From: JBMFLE01 sp049971355
GTDB lineage: Bacteria; Patescibacteriota; Patescibacteriia; UBA2591; UBA4787
Reading direction: 5' to 3'
Length of the DNA: 19,731 nt
Assembly (NCBI GenBank): GCA_049971355.1
Contig: JBMFLE010000007.1
Span: 1-19,731 of the forward strand
Under the pieces are notes generated by a model. That model was not told where the DNA came from, ran no database searches, and saw nothing but the letters and a program-made list of their open reading frames with translations. Numbering within the stretch: position 1 is the stretch's first letter; every line of letters begins with the position of its first letter. Below are positions 12,904 through 19,485 of this stretch, piece after piece. Position numbers and translations under genes: made by a program.

Positions 12904-12931
12904 TCACTGGCCATTCGTGCGAAAGGCCAGT
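12904..12931. repeat. Hairpin repeat downstream of the ArsR-like gene (copy A)
   Basis: These 28 bases are identical to 13286-13313. CACTGGCC / GGCCAGT arms enclose ATTCGTGCGAAA. On the minus strand it lies about 44 bases after the regulator's stop codon. Confidence 0.85.
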
Positions 12932-12974
12932 AAAACAACCTGAGACCTAAAATAATATAGTCACTACTAAAAAT

Positions 12975-13256
12975 TTAAACCTTCAACTTAGTAATATCAT
13001 CTAATAATCTCGCAGTCCACTCTTTTAGATTGTGAACCACATACAAACCATCTCTTTTCTGCTCAAGCAAACCAGCTTCAACCAATTTTTGCAAGTGCTT
13101 TGAAGTACTCTTAAAGTGAAGATGGATATCTTCGGCAATATCGCTAACGCTTAGGACCGAGCTTTTGGCTAAAAGTTGTAATATCTCAATTCTTTTCTCA
13201 TTAGCCAGGGCTTTTAAAATTTTAATTTCTTTTCTCATAAGATGTTTAAAAATCAT
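12975..13256 (-). CDS. ArsR-like winged-helix transcriptional regulator
   Basis: The protein has 93 residues, or 87 if the second Met (13238) is the start. It is almost entirely a winged-helix domain of the ArsR/SmtB type: LKALANEKRIEILQLL (about 14-29) is the conserved first helix pair, SVSDIAEDI and KSTSKHLQKLVEAGLLEQKR form the helix-turn-helix, and DGLYVVHNL is the wing. There are no Cys residues and no obvious metal-binding His/Asp set, so a metal sensor is unlikely. It is bracketed by two copies of the same hairpin (12904-12931, 13286-13313), with a 17-bp tandem repeat further upstream. These are candidate binding sites, and autoregulation is a reasonable guess. Its targets are unknown; the nuclease-like gene upstream is a candidate. 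Confidence 0.82.
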   Translation of the reverse strand: MIFKHLMRKEIKILKALANEKRIEILQLLAKSSVLSVSDIAEDIHLHFKSTSKHLQKLVEAGLLEQKRDGLYVVHNLKEWTARLLDDITKLKV

Positions 13257-13280
13257 TAAAAATTAACAAAAATTAATAAT

Positions 13281-13320
13281 TTTTATCACTGGCCATTCGT
13301 GCGAAAGGCCAGTGATAAAA
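13281..13320. repeat. Perfect 14-bp-arm palindrome upstream of the ArsR-like gene (copy B)
   Basis: Bases 13281-13294 and 13307-13320 are perfectly complementary, and the 12-nt centre ATTCGTGCGAAA is itself nearly palindromic, so the whole 40 bp could extrude as a cruciform. The central 28 bases match copy A exactly. It lies 25-64 bases upstream of the regulator's ATG. Confidence 0.9.
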
Positions 13321-13354
13321 ATAACACAAGAAATAAAATAACACAGGAAATAAA
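13321..13354. repeat. Tandem 17-bp repeat x2
   Basis: ATAACACAAGAAATAAA (13321-13337) is followed directly by the same 17 bases with one change (13338-13354). It adjoins the palindrome upstream of the ArsR-like gene and could be part of an operator. Confidence 0.8.
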
Positions 13355-13369
13355 TAAAAATCTAAAGAA

Positions 13370-13477
13370 CTATAAATGGTCTAAAAAATAAAGTAATTCT
13401 TCCTTTTTCTCTTCCATTAACTCTTTATTTTTGGCTTCGATCACACCCAGCGGGGTCTTTTTTGTTATTCGGAGCAT
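13370..13477 (-). CDS. Possible small protein or gene fragment (35 aa)
   Basis: An ATG within the TTCGGA repeat opens a 35-codon frame ending in TAG (13370-13372). The product is charged, with TPLGVIEAKNKELMEEKK in the middle and a predicted helical C-terminus ELLYFLDHL. The amino-acid composition looks coding, and there is no obvious match. It lies 24 bases after the upstream gene. It may be the tail of a decayed gene whose front was lost at the repeat. Low confidence. Confidence 0.25.
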   Translation of the reverse strand: MLRITKKTPLGVIEAKNKELMEEKKEELLYFLDHL

Positions 13478-13505
13478 TCGGATACATTCGGATTGTTGGG
13501 ATTAT
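13465..13505. repeat. TTCGGA-rich repeat, copy 2
   Basis: Contains TTCGGA three times at 9-10 nt spacing and matches 8387-8425 almost base for base, except for coordinated TG-to-CA changes at two positions. It touches the stop codon of the gene on the minus strand. Confidence 0.65.
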
Positions 13506-14350
13506 TTTAAATATTTCCCAATCTCCGGTTCGATTTGTTTTAAAAATTCTTCGGTTGGCTCGCCGGTATCGGGATCAAAACTGCCCTCAGGAATGGATAG
13601 ATAAAGGGATTGTATTTTTTTGCCGGTCTGTTTTGCCTTCTTGCGACAGGATTCACGCAAACGTATCATTTGTTCAATATCATAATGAGAAACATAAGTT
13701 TCTTTATCCAAACTCTCTATTAAAACAGAAGGGTAGTCAATATCATCTTTGACAATCAGGGGCTGTTCTATTTTTTGGGTATATTTAGTTTGAATAGCCA
13801 CTTCGGCAGTTGGTAGAGAAACCCATAAATCCATTTTTTCAAAAGCATCTTCGTCAGGATGGGCTATTCTCGGCTGCAAGCCAAATTTCTCTAAAGTCTT
13901 ATAAACGCCCACTTGACCAACAATGCCCTTCCTAATTCCTTTTATTGGTCGGTCAGAAAATGATTTATAGATTGCTCCTAATTCTGACCAAAAAGATGAG
14001 GCGAAAGACTTGTCTTTAATTTGAATCAAAAGATTAGTAAGTAAAAAATGCCATTGAGTTAGATTGCGCATCATTTCTTTCAATTTTTCCCTCTCTATTC
14101 TCAATTTTTTATTTTTAGCCACACTCAATTCTTGTTCTATTCTCGCCACATCTTTTATGCCAAAAATTGCTTCAATTACTTCAACTGAATCAGGATTTTC
14201 TTTGATGAATTCCTGTTTTAATTCATCATATTTTTTGCCAAGCTCAACTGACTCTAAGCCCTGGCGATGAAGTTCTAAAATTTTAGTTTTTATGTATCCT
14301 AAAAACTTTCCCTCTGACTCCGGCGTGTATTTTCTTTCTGCTTCTCGCAT
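13502..14350 (-). CDS. Hypothetical protein, possibly PD-(D/E)XK nuclease-like
   Basis: I do not recognise this 282-residue protein as a named family. The first half (about 15-110) is highly charged and predicted mostly helical or coiled-coil. The second half has features of a restriction-endonuclease-like fold: a helix GIVGQVGVYKTLEKFG (142-157), then HPDEDAFEKMDLWV (164-177) with a possible catalytic Asp174, and a strand AEVAIQTKY (182-190) giving a Q-x-K pair (Q187, K189) that could replace E-x-K. A later strand IQSLYLSIP (246-254) fits the fold core. There are no membrane segments. It lies between murF and the ArsR-like regulator with its own predicted leaderless promoter. The nuclease suggestion is inference from pattern only and could be wrong. 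Confidence 0.6.
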   Translation of the reverse strand: MREAERKYTPESEGKFLGYIKTKILELHRQGLESVELGKKYDELKQEFIKENPDSVEVIEAIFGIKDVARIEQELSVAKNKKLRIEREKLKEMMRNLTQWHFLLTNLLIQIKDKSFASSFWSELGAIYKSFSDRPIKGIRKGIVGQVGVYKTLEKFGLQPRIAHPDEDAFEKMDLWVSLPTAEVAIQTKYTQKIEQPLIVKDDIDYPSVLIESLDKETYVSHYDIEQMIRLRESCRKKAKQTGKKIQSLYLSIPEGSFDPDTGEPTEEFLKQIEPEIGKYLK

Positions 14351-14356
14351 ATTTTT

Positions 14357-14385
14357 ATCTTATCATATTTCCGTCTTTTTGGCAA
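14357..14385 (-). promoter_or_regulatory. Possible leaderless promoter for the nuclease-like gene
   Basis: Read on the minus strand: TTGCCA (14380-14385), a 17-nt spacer, TAAGAT (14357-14362), then 6 nt to the ATG. The predicted transcript start coincides with the start codon. Confidence 0.45.
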
Positions 14386-14421
14386 TAAGAATTAAATTAA
14401 AACCGTTTAAAATATTGGCTT

Positions 14422-14556
14422 TTAGTCTATCATATTGAATTTAGATTTTTTAAATAGATTCCTCAACTTGGCCGAACAAAAGACATAATAATAGCGATAA
14501 ACGGTGCCAAAACGCGCTTTCAGGGGATAAAAACATCTTTCCACAATTCTTTCCAC
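14422..14556 (-). CDS. Possible small ORF after murF (44 aa, GTG start)
   Basis: A frame opening with GTG 8 bases after the murF stop codon runs 44 codons to a TAA. The product is basic and rich in Tyr, Phe and Arg (for example ARFGTVYRYYYVF, then KLRNLFKKSK), a composition unlike random AT-rich DNA. No family is recognised and there is no ribosome-binding site. It could be a small membrane-associated protein or a decayed gene end. Confidence 0.25.
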   Translation of the reverse strand: MERIVERCFYPLKARFGTVYRYYYVFCSAKLRNLFKKSKFNMID

Positions 14557-14563
14557 AATCTAA

Positions 14564-15868
14564 TTATAACCATTCCTCAGTCTGCCGAACTAATAGCTGT
14601 CTGGCCTTTTGCGGTTCGGCCATTATTTCTTTGACAATATTTTCCATCCTCATTCCTTGCGAACCCTTAACTAAAATAACATCGCCAGAACTGAGATTAT
14701 TTTTTAAGAATTGGCTTAAATTTTGTTGATTATCAAAAATTTTAATTTTTTCTTCATTCATACCAGAATCTTTTGCCCCTTCAGCAATATATTTTACTTC
14801 TTGGCCAAAAGTCAAAAGATAGTCAAATCCCTTTTCGGCAATTATCTCACCAATTTTTCGATGCTCATTCTCTGAACTGTCACCTAATTCAAGCATATCG
14901 CCAAGCACCACCCATTTTTTTGCTCCGGAAAAAACTTTTATTTCTTCTAAAGTTTCTAAAGCAGCCACAGTGGCTTTAGGCGAAGAATTATAAGTATCAT
15001 CAATAATCAAGGTATTTTTGAAACCAATAATTGGCTTCATTCGACCGGGCGGAAGTTCAAAATCTTTTAGGGTCTCGGAAATTTCAATTAAATTGAGATC
15101 GAAAATTAAACCAACTGCTGCCGCGGCTAAAACAGAATAAATTGCCGACCTATTCAAGATTTTAGGCAAAAAAACCGGCACAACACTACCGCTGTATTTC
15201 ATTTTAAACCGCAGTCCATTAATTTTAGGATAGTCAGTAAAACTTAAATCTTGTTCAACTTCAATCTCTACGGCTCTAACATCTGCTTTCTCTGAGAGAC
15301 CAAAGGTTAAAATTTTTGCTTCAGCTTTTTCTTTCATTGCTAAAACGCGAGGGTCATCAGCGTTTAAAATCGCCCAACCGCGAGACGGTAAATGGCTAAC
15401 AATAATTTGTTTTTCTTTGATTACATTTTCAATATTTTTAAAAAATTCTAAATGACTTGGGCCGATAGCTGTGACAACACCAACCTGACAGGGGGCAATT
15501 TTAGTTAGATATTTAATATCTCCGGGATGGTCGGCGGCCATCTCTAAAACCAAAATTTTTGGATAAGTTTTTTCCAGAAACCAAATTGAGCCAATCGCCA
15601 TCCAAAAAACCCTTAACCAGCCAGCCAAACTTTTACCTGGCGACATTCGACCTAAAATAGTTAATGGTAAACCTAATTCATTATTATAATTTTTTAAACT
15701 CCGTCTAACTCGAAATTTATCTTTTAAAACTACATAAATCGCTTCTTTAGTTGAAGATTTACCGACACTACCGGTTATGCCGATAATAAAAGGCTTGTAC
15801 TTTCTAATTACTTTGACGGCGAGATGGCGCAAAATTTTTTGGACAATTTTTTTGACAATTTTTTCCAT
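14564..15868 (-). CDS. murF: UDP-N-acetylmuramoyl-tripeptide--D-alanyl-D-alanine ligase MurF
   Basis: MurF is the last cytoplasmic Mur ligase and adds D-Ala-D-Ala to UDP-MurNAc-tripeptide using ATP. The 434-residue protein has the Mur-ligase P-loop GSVGKSST (33-40), NYNNELGLPLT (60-70), which is the MurF signature, EMAADHPGDI (about 109-118), a GPSHLEFF segment with the metal-binding His, NADDP, and further on DDTYNSSP (about 293-300) and GDMLELG, both diagnostic of MurF rather than MurE. The C-terminus matches that of CPR MurF proteins in being acidic and ending in a Trp-Leu. The usual N-terminal UDP-binding domain is reduced to about 25 residues. ftsI lies 7 bases upstream, so the two are almost certainly co-transcribed. 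Confidence 0.93.
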   Translation of the reverse strand: MEKIVKKIVQKILRHLAVKVIRKYKPFIIGITGSVGKSSTKEAIYVVLKDKFRVRRSLKNYNNELGLPLTILGRMSPGKSLAGWLRVFWMAIGSIWFLEKTYPKILVLEMAADHPGDIKYLTKIAPCQVGVVTAIGPSHLEFFKNIENVIKEKQIIVSHLPSRGWAILNADDPRVLAMKEKAEAKILTFGLSEKADVRAVEIEVEQDLSFTDYPKINGLRFKMKYSGSVVPVFLPKILNRSAIYSVLAAAAVGLIFDLNLIEISETLKDFELPPGRMKPIIGFKNTLIIDDTYNSSPKATVAALETLEEIKVFSGAKKWVVLGDMLELGDSSENEHRKIGEIIAEKGFDYLLTFGQEVKYIAEGAKDSGMNEEKIKIFDNQQNLSQFLKNNLSSGDVILVKGSQGMRMENIVKEIMAEPQKARQLLVRQTEEWL

Positions 15869-15875
15869 ATCAAAA

Positions 15876-17612
15876 TTACCTGTTAGGCTTGATATTATAA
15901 TATCTTAAAATATAAGCGGCAATTTTGCCAAAAATCGGCGCAGCGGTTGACTCAGCAAATCGACCCTTTTTTGGATTATTTATTTTTACCAAACCGACAA
16001 AAACTGGATTATCGTTTGGACCAAAGCCAACAAATGAATGAATTATTTTTTCTGAATAGCCGCCACTTGGATTAGCTACTTGAGCGGTCCCTGTTTTACC
16101 AGCAATCCAATAACCTGGCACTCTGGCTAATTTGCCATAACCATTTTCTAAAACAGAAACCATCATTGCTGAAAGGGTTACCGCCGTTGCCGGTGAAATA
16201 ACTTGACGAATAAATTTAGGCTGATTCTGAAGAATTGTTCCGTCTGAATAGATAATTTTATCAACTAAATAAGGTTTCAGCAACTTCCCCTGGTTGGCAA
16301 TGGCGGCAATGGCTGTTAAAATCTGAATTGGGGTTACGGAGATACCTTGACCAAAAGAGGCGGTGGCTAAATAAATTTCGCTAGATTTTTCTAAATTAGA
16401 AATGTCTCCCATTGCTTCTCCTGCTTGTTCAATATTTGTTAAACTATTAAAACCAAAATTTTTCACATAACTGCGAAAAGTTTTCAAACCTGTTTTCCTG
16501 GCTGCAAAAACTGTGCCGGTATTAATGGATTTTTCCAAAACATTGGTCATTGTTTTTAAGCCATGAGCCTTCAAATCCGAATTTTTAATTGTGTAACCGC
16601 CAATTTTAACTTCTCCAGTATCTTGATAAGTTGTTTCTGGCTTGACGTTGCCACTATCTAAGGCTGCGGCCAGAGTAATAACTTTAAAAACTGAACCCGG
16701 TTCAAAGGATTCTGAAACCGCTGAATTAAAAAACTGACGATAATTTTTAGTCTTTTGATAATTATTTGGGTCGAAATTTGGCCAGTTACAAAGAGATAAA
16801 ATTTTCCCTGTTTGCGGCTCCATAAAAATTGCTGTTCCACTTTCTCCTTCAACTTCTTTTATACCCTCTTCAAGTGCCTGACAAGTATAATACTGAATAA
16901 AACGATCTAAAGTTAAAACAACATCTGCGCCATTTTTTGGTTTTTTGACAATTTTTTCTGAATCTAAAATTAAGATACCTGATGGTGTTTGCTCGGCCCG
17001 GAGTAAACCTGGCTGACCAGCTAAATCACTTTCTAAAAACTCTTCAAGACCGTATTGACCAATTGGCTGGTCATTTTTAATTCCGACAAAACCCAAGACG
17101 TGACTAAAAATTCTTCCTTCCGGATAATATCTTTTTAAACTTGACTCCACTTTTATACCGGTTAAATTTAATTCCTCAATTTCTTTTGCCTCCTCTTCGC
17201 TTAAATCTTTTTTTAATACCTCGTAAAAATCTGCCCGATAAGACAGTTTTTCAACTAAATTTTTGAATTCTTCGGATTCTTGCTCATCTGCCGAGGCTTT
17301 GGCGGAAGTATGGTTTGAGATATTTAAAAGACGAGATATCGCCAATGCTGTTTCTTTTGGATTTTTAATATTGGCTGGCACGGCATAAAGTAAATATGAC
17401 TTAACATTAGTGGCAAGAAGATAACCATTCCTGTCTTTTATCCGGCCTCTTTCAGCTATTAAAATACGGTTAACTTTTCTACCCATCTCTGCTCTTTGGT
17501 TATAAAATTTAAATTTTATAACCTGTAATTCAAAAAGCCGACCAATCAGCAATAATCCTAAAATAAAAATAACAATTGTTAAAAATTGTAGACGCGAATT
17601 TCTCATTAACAT
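15876..17612 (-). CDS. ftsI: Penicillin-binding protein 2, class B transpeptidase (FtsI/SpoVD-like)
   Basis: This class B PBP cross-links septal peptidoglycan. The 578-residue protein has one N-terminal membrane helix (about 9-27), a non-catalytic dimerisation/pedestal domain with RGRIKDRNG (55-63), and a C-terminal transpeptidase domain. That domain carries the catalytic Ser in the SVFK tetrad (within FEPGSVFKVI), the S-I-N triad, and K-T-G in AGKTGTAQV. There is no PASTA domain. Residues 101-110, HTSAKASADE, are encoded by a GC-richer palindromic stretch and look like an in-frame insertion in the pedestal domain. Two ATGs are possible (17612 and 17606); the difference is two residues. It lies 26 bases after ftsL and 7 bases before murF. 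Confidence 0.93.
   Translation of the reverse strand: MLMRNSRLQFLTIVIFILGLLLIGRLFELQVIKFKFYNQRAEMGRKVNRILIAERGRIKDRNGYLLATNVKSYLLYAVPANIKNPKETALAISRLLNISNHTSAKASADEQESEEFKNLVEKLSYRADFYEVLKKDLSEEEAKEIEELNLTGIKVESSLKRYYPEGRIFSHVLGFVGIKNDQPIGQYGLEEFLESDLAGQPGLLRAEQTPSGILILDSEKIVKKPKNGADVVLTLDRFIQYYTCQALEEGIKEVEGESGTAIFMEPQTGKILSLCNWPNFDPNNYQKTKNYRQFFNSAVSESFEPGSVFKVITLAAALDSGNVKPETTYQDTGEVKIGGYTIKNSDLKAHGLKTMTNVLEKSINTGTVFAARKTGLKTFRSYVKNFGFNSLTNIEQAGEAMGDISNLEKSSEIYLATASFGQGISVTPIQILTAIAAIANQGKLLKPYLVDKIIYSDGTILQNQPKFIRQVISPATAVTLSAMMVSVLENGYGKLARVPGYWIAGKTGTAQVANPSGGYSEKIIHSFVGFGPNDNPVFVGLVKINNPKKGRFAESTAAPIFGKIAAYILRYYNIKPNR
17283..17312 (-). repeat. GC-richer palindromic insertion in ftsI
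   Basis: GCCGAGGCTTTGGC can fold into a 5-bp stem (with one G-T pair) and a 4-nt loop. The stretch is far richer in GC than the rest of the gene and encodes HTSAKASADE, a peptide that I recall recurring in unrelated CPR proteins. No second copy is in this window. Confidence 0.55.
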
Positions 17613-17638
17613 TATGAATAAAATTATAATCAGCAGGC

Positions 17639-17971
17639 CTACTTGGCTGCCATGGTTGTTATTGGCAAATTGAAATAGTCAGCCTGAGTAACTTTGACAA
17701 AATTTAATTTTCTAACCACTAAATCCAAATTACTTGTCGACCCTAATTGACTAAGTTTCATCTCCATTAATTGGTTATTCGATTCCAGCTCTTTAATTCT
17801 TTCTTTAAGCGCTTCTATCTTGAAACTATAGACTGAAACAAAATTTGCTTCTATAAGATAAGCACAAACACTCAAAATGATTAAAGTCAAAAAGCCAATA
17901 TTTAAAATTTGATTTCTTTTGGCGTGTTTTTGCTGACCTTTGATTGAATTACCAATATAGAATGGAGTCAT
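17639..17971 (-). CDS. ftsL: FtsL/DivIC-like cell division protein
   Basis: The 110-residue bitopic membrane protein has a basic cytoplasmic tail (1-23, with KGQQKHAKRNQ), one membrane helix (about 24-44), a leucine-rich coiled coil (about 50-82), and a short C-terminal region with NFVKVTQADYF. Size, topology and position between rsmH and ftsI are those of FtsL, which bridges FtsB/DivIC and the FtsW-FtsI synthase at the septum. Sequence conservation in this family is too low for certainty, so the name rests largely on synteny. The 128-bp gap to rsmH is unusually long for this cluster and holds a palindromic element. Confidence 0.8.
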   Translation of the reverse strand: MTPFYIGNSIKGQQKHAKRNQILNIGFLTLIILSVCAYLIEANFVSVYSFKIEALKERIKELESNNQLMEMKLSQLGSTSNLDLVVRKLNFVKVTQADYFNLPITTMAAK

Positions 17972-17984
17972 ACCAAAATAATAA

Positions 17985-18113
17985 TTATTGATTATTTATC
18001 ATTGATTATTTTTTATTTACCCCGCCAAATTTTAATCTGGACGAGAGATGAAAAATATTTTTTAAAAAACATTTAGCGGGGTAAATTGATTATTGATTAT
18101 TAATTATTGATTA
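17985..18113. repeat. TTGATTA heptamer array split by an inverted repeat
   Basis: On the right, 18086-18113 is four heptamers (TTGATTA, TTGATTA, TTAATTA, TTGATTA). On the left, 17985-18012 is four diverged heptamers (TTATTGA, TTATTTA, TCATTGA, TTATTTT). Between them lies the inverted-repeat element 18015-18086. The right array begins inside the last codons of rsmH and encodes its IINN end. Confidence 0.75.
18015..18086. mobile_element. Miniature inverted-repeat element between rsmH and ftsL
   Basis: ATTTACCCCGCCAAAT (18015-18030) and ATTTAGCGGGGTAAAT (18071-18086) are 16-bp inverted repeats with one mismatch that would be a G-U pair in RNA. They enclose 40 bp that encode nothing. The TTACCCC/GGGGTAA ends match the palindrome after tRNA-Ser (8061-8100). 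It is either a non-autonomous insertion or an intra-operon RNA hairpin that affects ftsL expression. Confidence 0.55.
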
Positions 18114-18981
18114 TTTTTTCTGCGGCTCGCAATTTTGCGCTCCTAGCGCGAGGGTTATTTCTGATCTCCTCCTGACTTGGTCGAATTGGTTTTCTCGTCA
18201 AAACTCTTAGCTGCAAATTATTTTTAAAAAAATTTTTAACAATCCTATCTTCTAATGAGTGATAAGAAAGAATTACCAACCGGCCACCTGGTTCTAAAAT
18301 CTCAACTGCTTGTGGTAAAGCCTTCTCTAAATTTTCTAATTCATTATTCACTGCAATACGCAAGGCTTGAAAAATTCTCGCCAATGATTTTCTCCGAAAT
18401 TTTCTGCCTAATGTTTTTTTAATCAAATTAACAATTTGGAGGGTATTGATAATTTTTTCTTGTTTGCGAATTTTAACGATTTGGTGGGCAATCAATTTAG
18501 AAAATTTTTCTTCACCAAAATTTTTAAAAATTTCTATTAAATCATTTTCTGAATATCGATTTAAAATATCTTTAGCCGTTGTAATCTGTTTCTCCGGATT
18601 TAAACGCATATCTAAAATTTCATCTTTTTGAAAACTAAAACCGCGTCCACTTTTTTCTAAAAGATCTGATGATAGTCCGAGATCAAAGAGTAATCCATGT
18701 AAAGGACAAAAAAATTTTTCCTTAACAACTTTTTTTAAATTAATAAAATTATCATTTACTAAAATTAATCTATTATTAAACTTTTGACTTTTAGCTTTTA
18801 ATCCTTCTACAGCTTCTCTTGATAAATCAATTCCCAACAATTTTCCATTTGGTCCTGTCAATTGTAAAATTTGAAAAGCATGCCCACCCCCGCCGATTGT
18901 ACAATCAATAAAATTTTGATTTGATCGTGGATTAAGATATTGGATAACTTCATTTAAAAGAACCGGCTTATGAATGGTCAT
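18100..18981 (-). CDS. rsmH: 16S rRNA (cytosine(1402)-N(4))-methyltransferase RsmH
   Basis: RsmH (MraW) methylates N4 of C1402 in the decoding centre of 16S rRNA using S-adenosylmethionine. The 293-residue protein begins MTIHKPVLLNEVIQYL, then has the SAM-binding DCTIGGGGHA (26-35), GIDLSREAVE, LLFDLGLSSD, GRGFSFQ, and near the C-terminus ILSYHSLEDRIVKNFF, RPSQEEIRNNPRARSAKLRAAEK, all family signatures. The length is normal (about 290-315). The start lies 5 bases after the mraZ stop, so translation is probably coupled; no Shine-Dalgarno site is visible. Its last codons run into the heptamer array. Confidence 0.96.
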   Translation of the reverse strand: MTIHKPVLLNEVIQYLNPRSNQNFIDCTIGGGGHAFQILQLTGPNGKLLGIDLSREAVEGLKAKSQKFNNRLILVNDNFINLKKVVKEKFFCPLHGLLFDLGLSSDLLEKSGRGFSFQKDEILDMRLNPEKQITTAKDILNRYSENDLIEIFKNFGEEKFSKLIAHQIVKIRKQEKIINTLQIVNLIKKTLGRKFRRKSLARIFQALRIAVNNELENLEKALPQAVEILEPGGRLVILSYHSLEDRIVKNFFKNNLQLRVLTRKPIRPSQEEIRNNPRARSAKLRAAEKIINN

Positions 18982-18986
18982 AATTT

Positions 18987-19418
18987 TTATACACCTAAAT
19001 TTGAAAGTGCTTCAGCAATATCTTGGCTCTCTTCTTCACTTTTTGATTTATATTCCTCCCATTTAATTTCATCCCAAATTTCTAAACGATTATAAAGGCC
19101 AGCAATCACTACTTTTTTATTAATCCCGGCATAATTCCGAAGGTAGTCTGGTAAAATAATCCGACCTTGTTTATCCATTTCCACATCCATTGCCCCAGCC
19201 AACATCAATCTAGAGAAAGCTCGAGTCTTGGACTGCGACAATGGCAACTGGGCTAATTTTTGGGCTAAACTCTCCCATTCCTTTTTAGAATATAAAAAGA
19301 GGCAAGTATCAATTCCTCTGGTTACTACTGCTCCCTTGCTTAAATCTGACCGAAATTTAACCGGTATGGCTAATCTAGACTTATCATCAATTGTGTAATG
19401 GTATTCGCCAATAAACAT
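18987..19418 (-). CDS. mraZ: Transcriptional regulator MraZ
   Basis: MraZ is an AbrB-like ring-forming DNA-binding protein that controls the division and cell-wall cluster, usually by binding direct repeats in its own promoter. The 143-residue protein contains the typical tandem pair of swapped-hairpin domains: the first with MFIGEYHYTIDDKSRLAIP (1-19) and the second with MDVEMDKQGRIILPDYLR (about 77-94). The D-x-x-G/S-R signature is present in both, as DDKSR and DKQGR. The C-terminal tail is acidic. It heads the operon mraZ-rsmH-ftsL-ftsI-murF. Upstream lie a consensus promoter and 10-bp-spaced GTGG repeats, the expected layout for autoregulation. Confidence 0.96.
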   Translation of the reverse strand: MFIGEYHYTIDDKSRLAIPVKFRSDLSKGAVVTRGIDTCLFLYSKKEWESLAQKLAQLPLSQSKTRAFSRLMLAGAMDVEMDKQGRIILPDYLRNYAGINKKVVIAGLYNRLEIWDEIKWEEYKSKSEEESQDIAEALSNLGV

Positions 19419-19485
19419 ATTTAAAAGTTATCCATGACTTAATTTAAATGGATAGGAATTTATCCACAGTTTTTATAAGTTATCC

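Noticed and set aside
8352..13505. CRISPR-like array from the regular TTCGGA spacing
   Set aside because: Units are 9-10 bases with no unique spacers, only three per locus, and no cas genes.
13462..13752. 96-codon plus-strand frame over the nuclease-like gene
   Set aside because: Antisense shadow beginning near the TTCGGA repeat; composition is not protein-like compared with the minus-strand frame.
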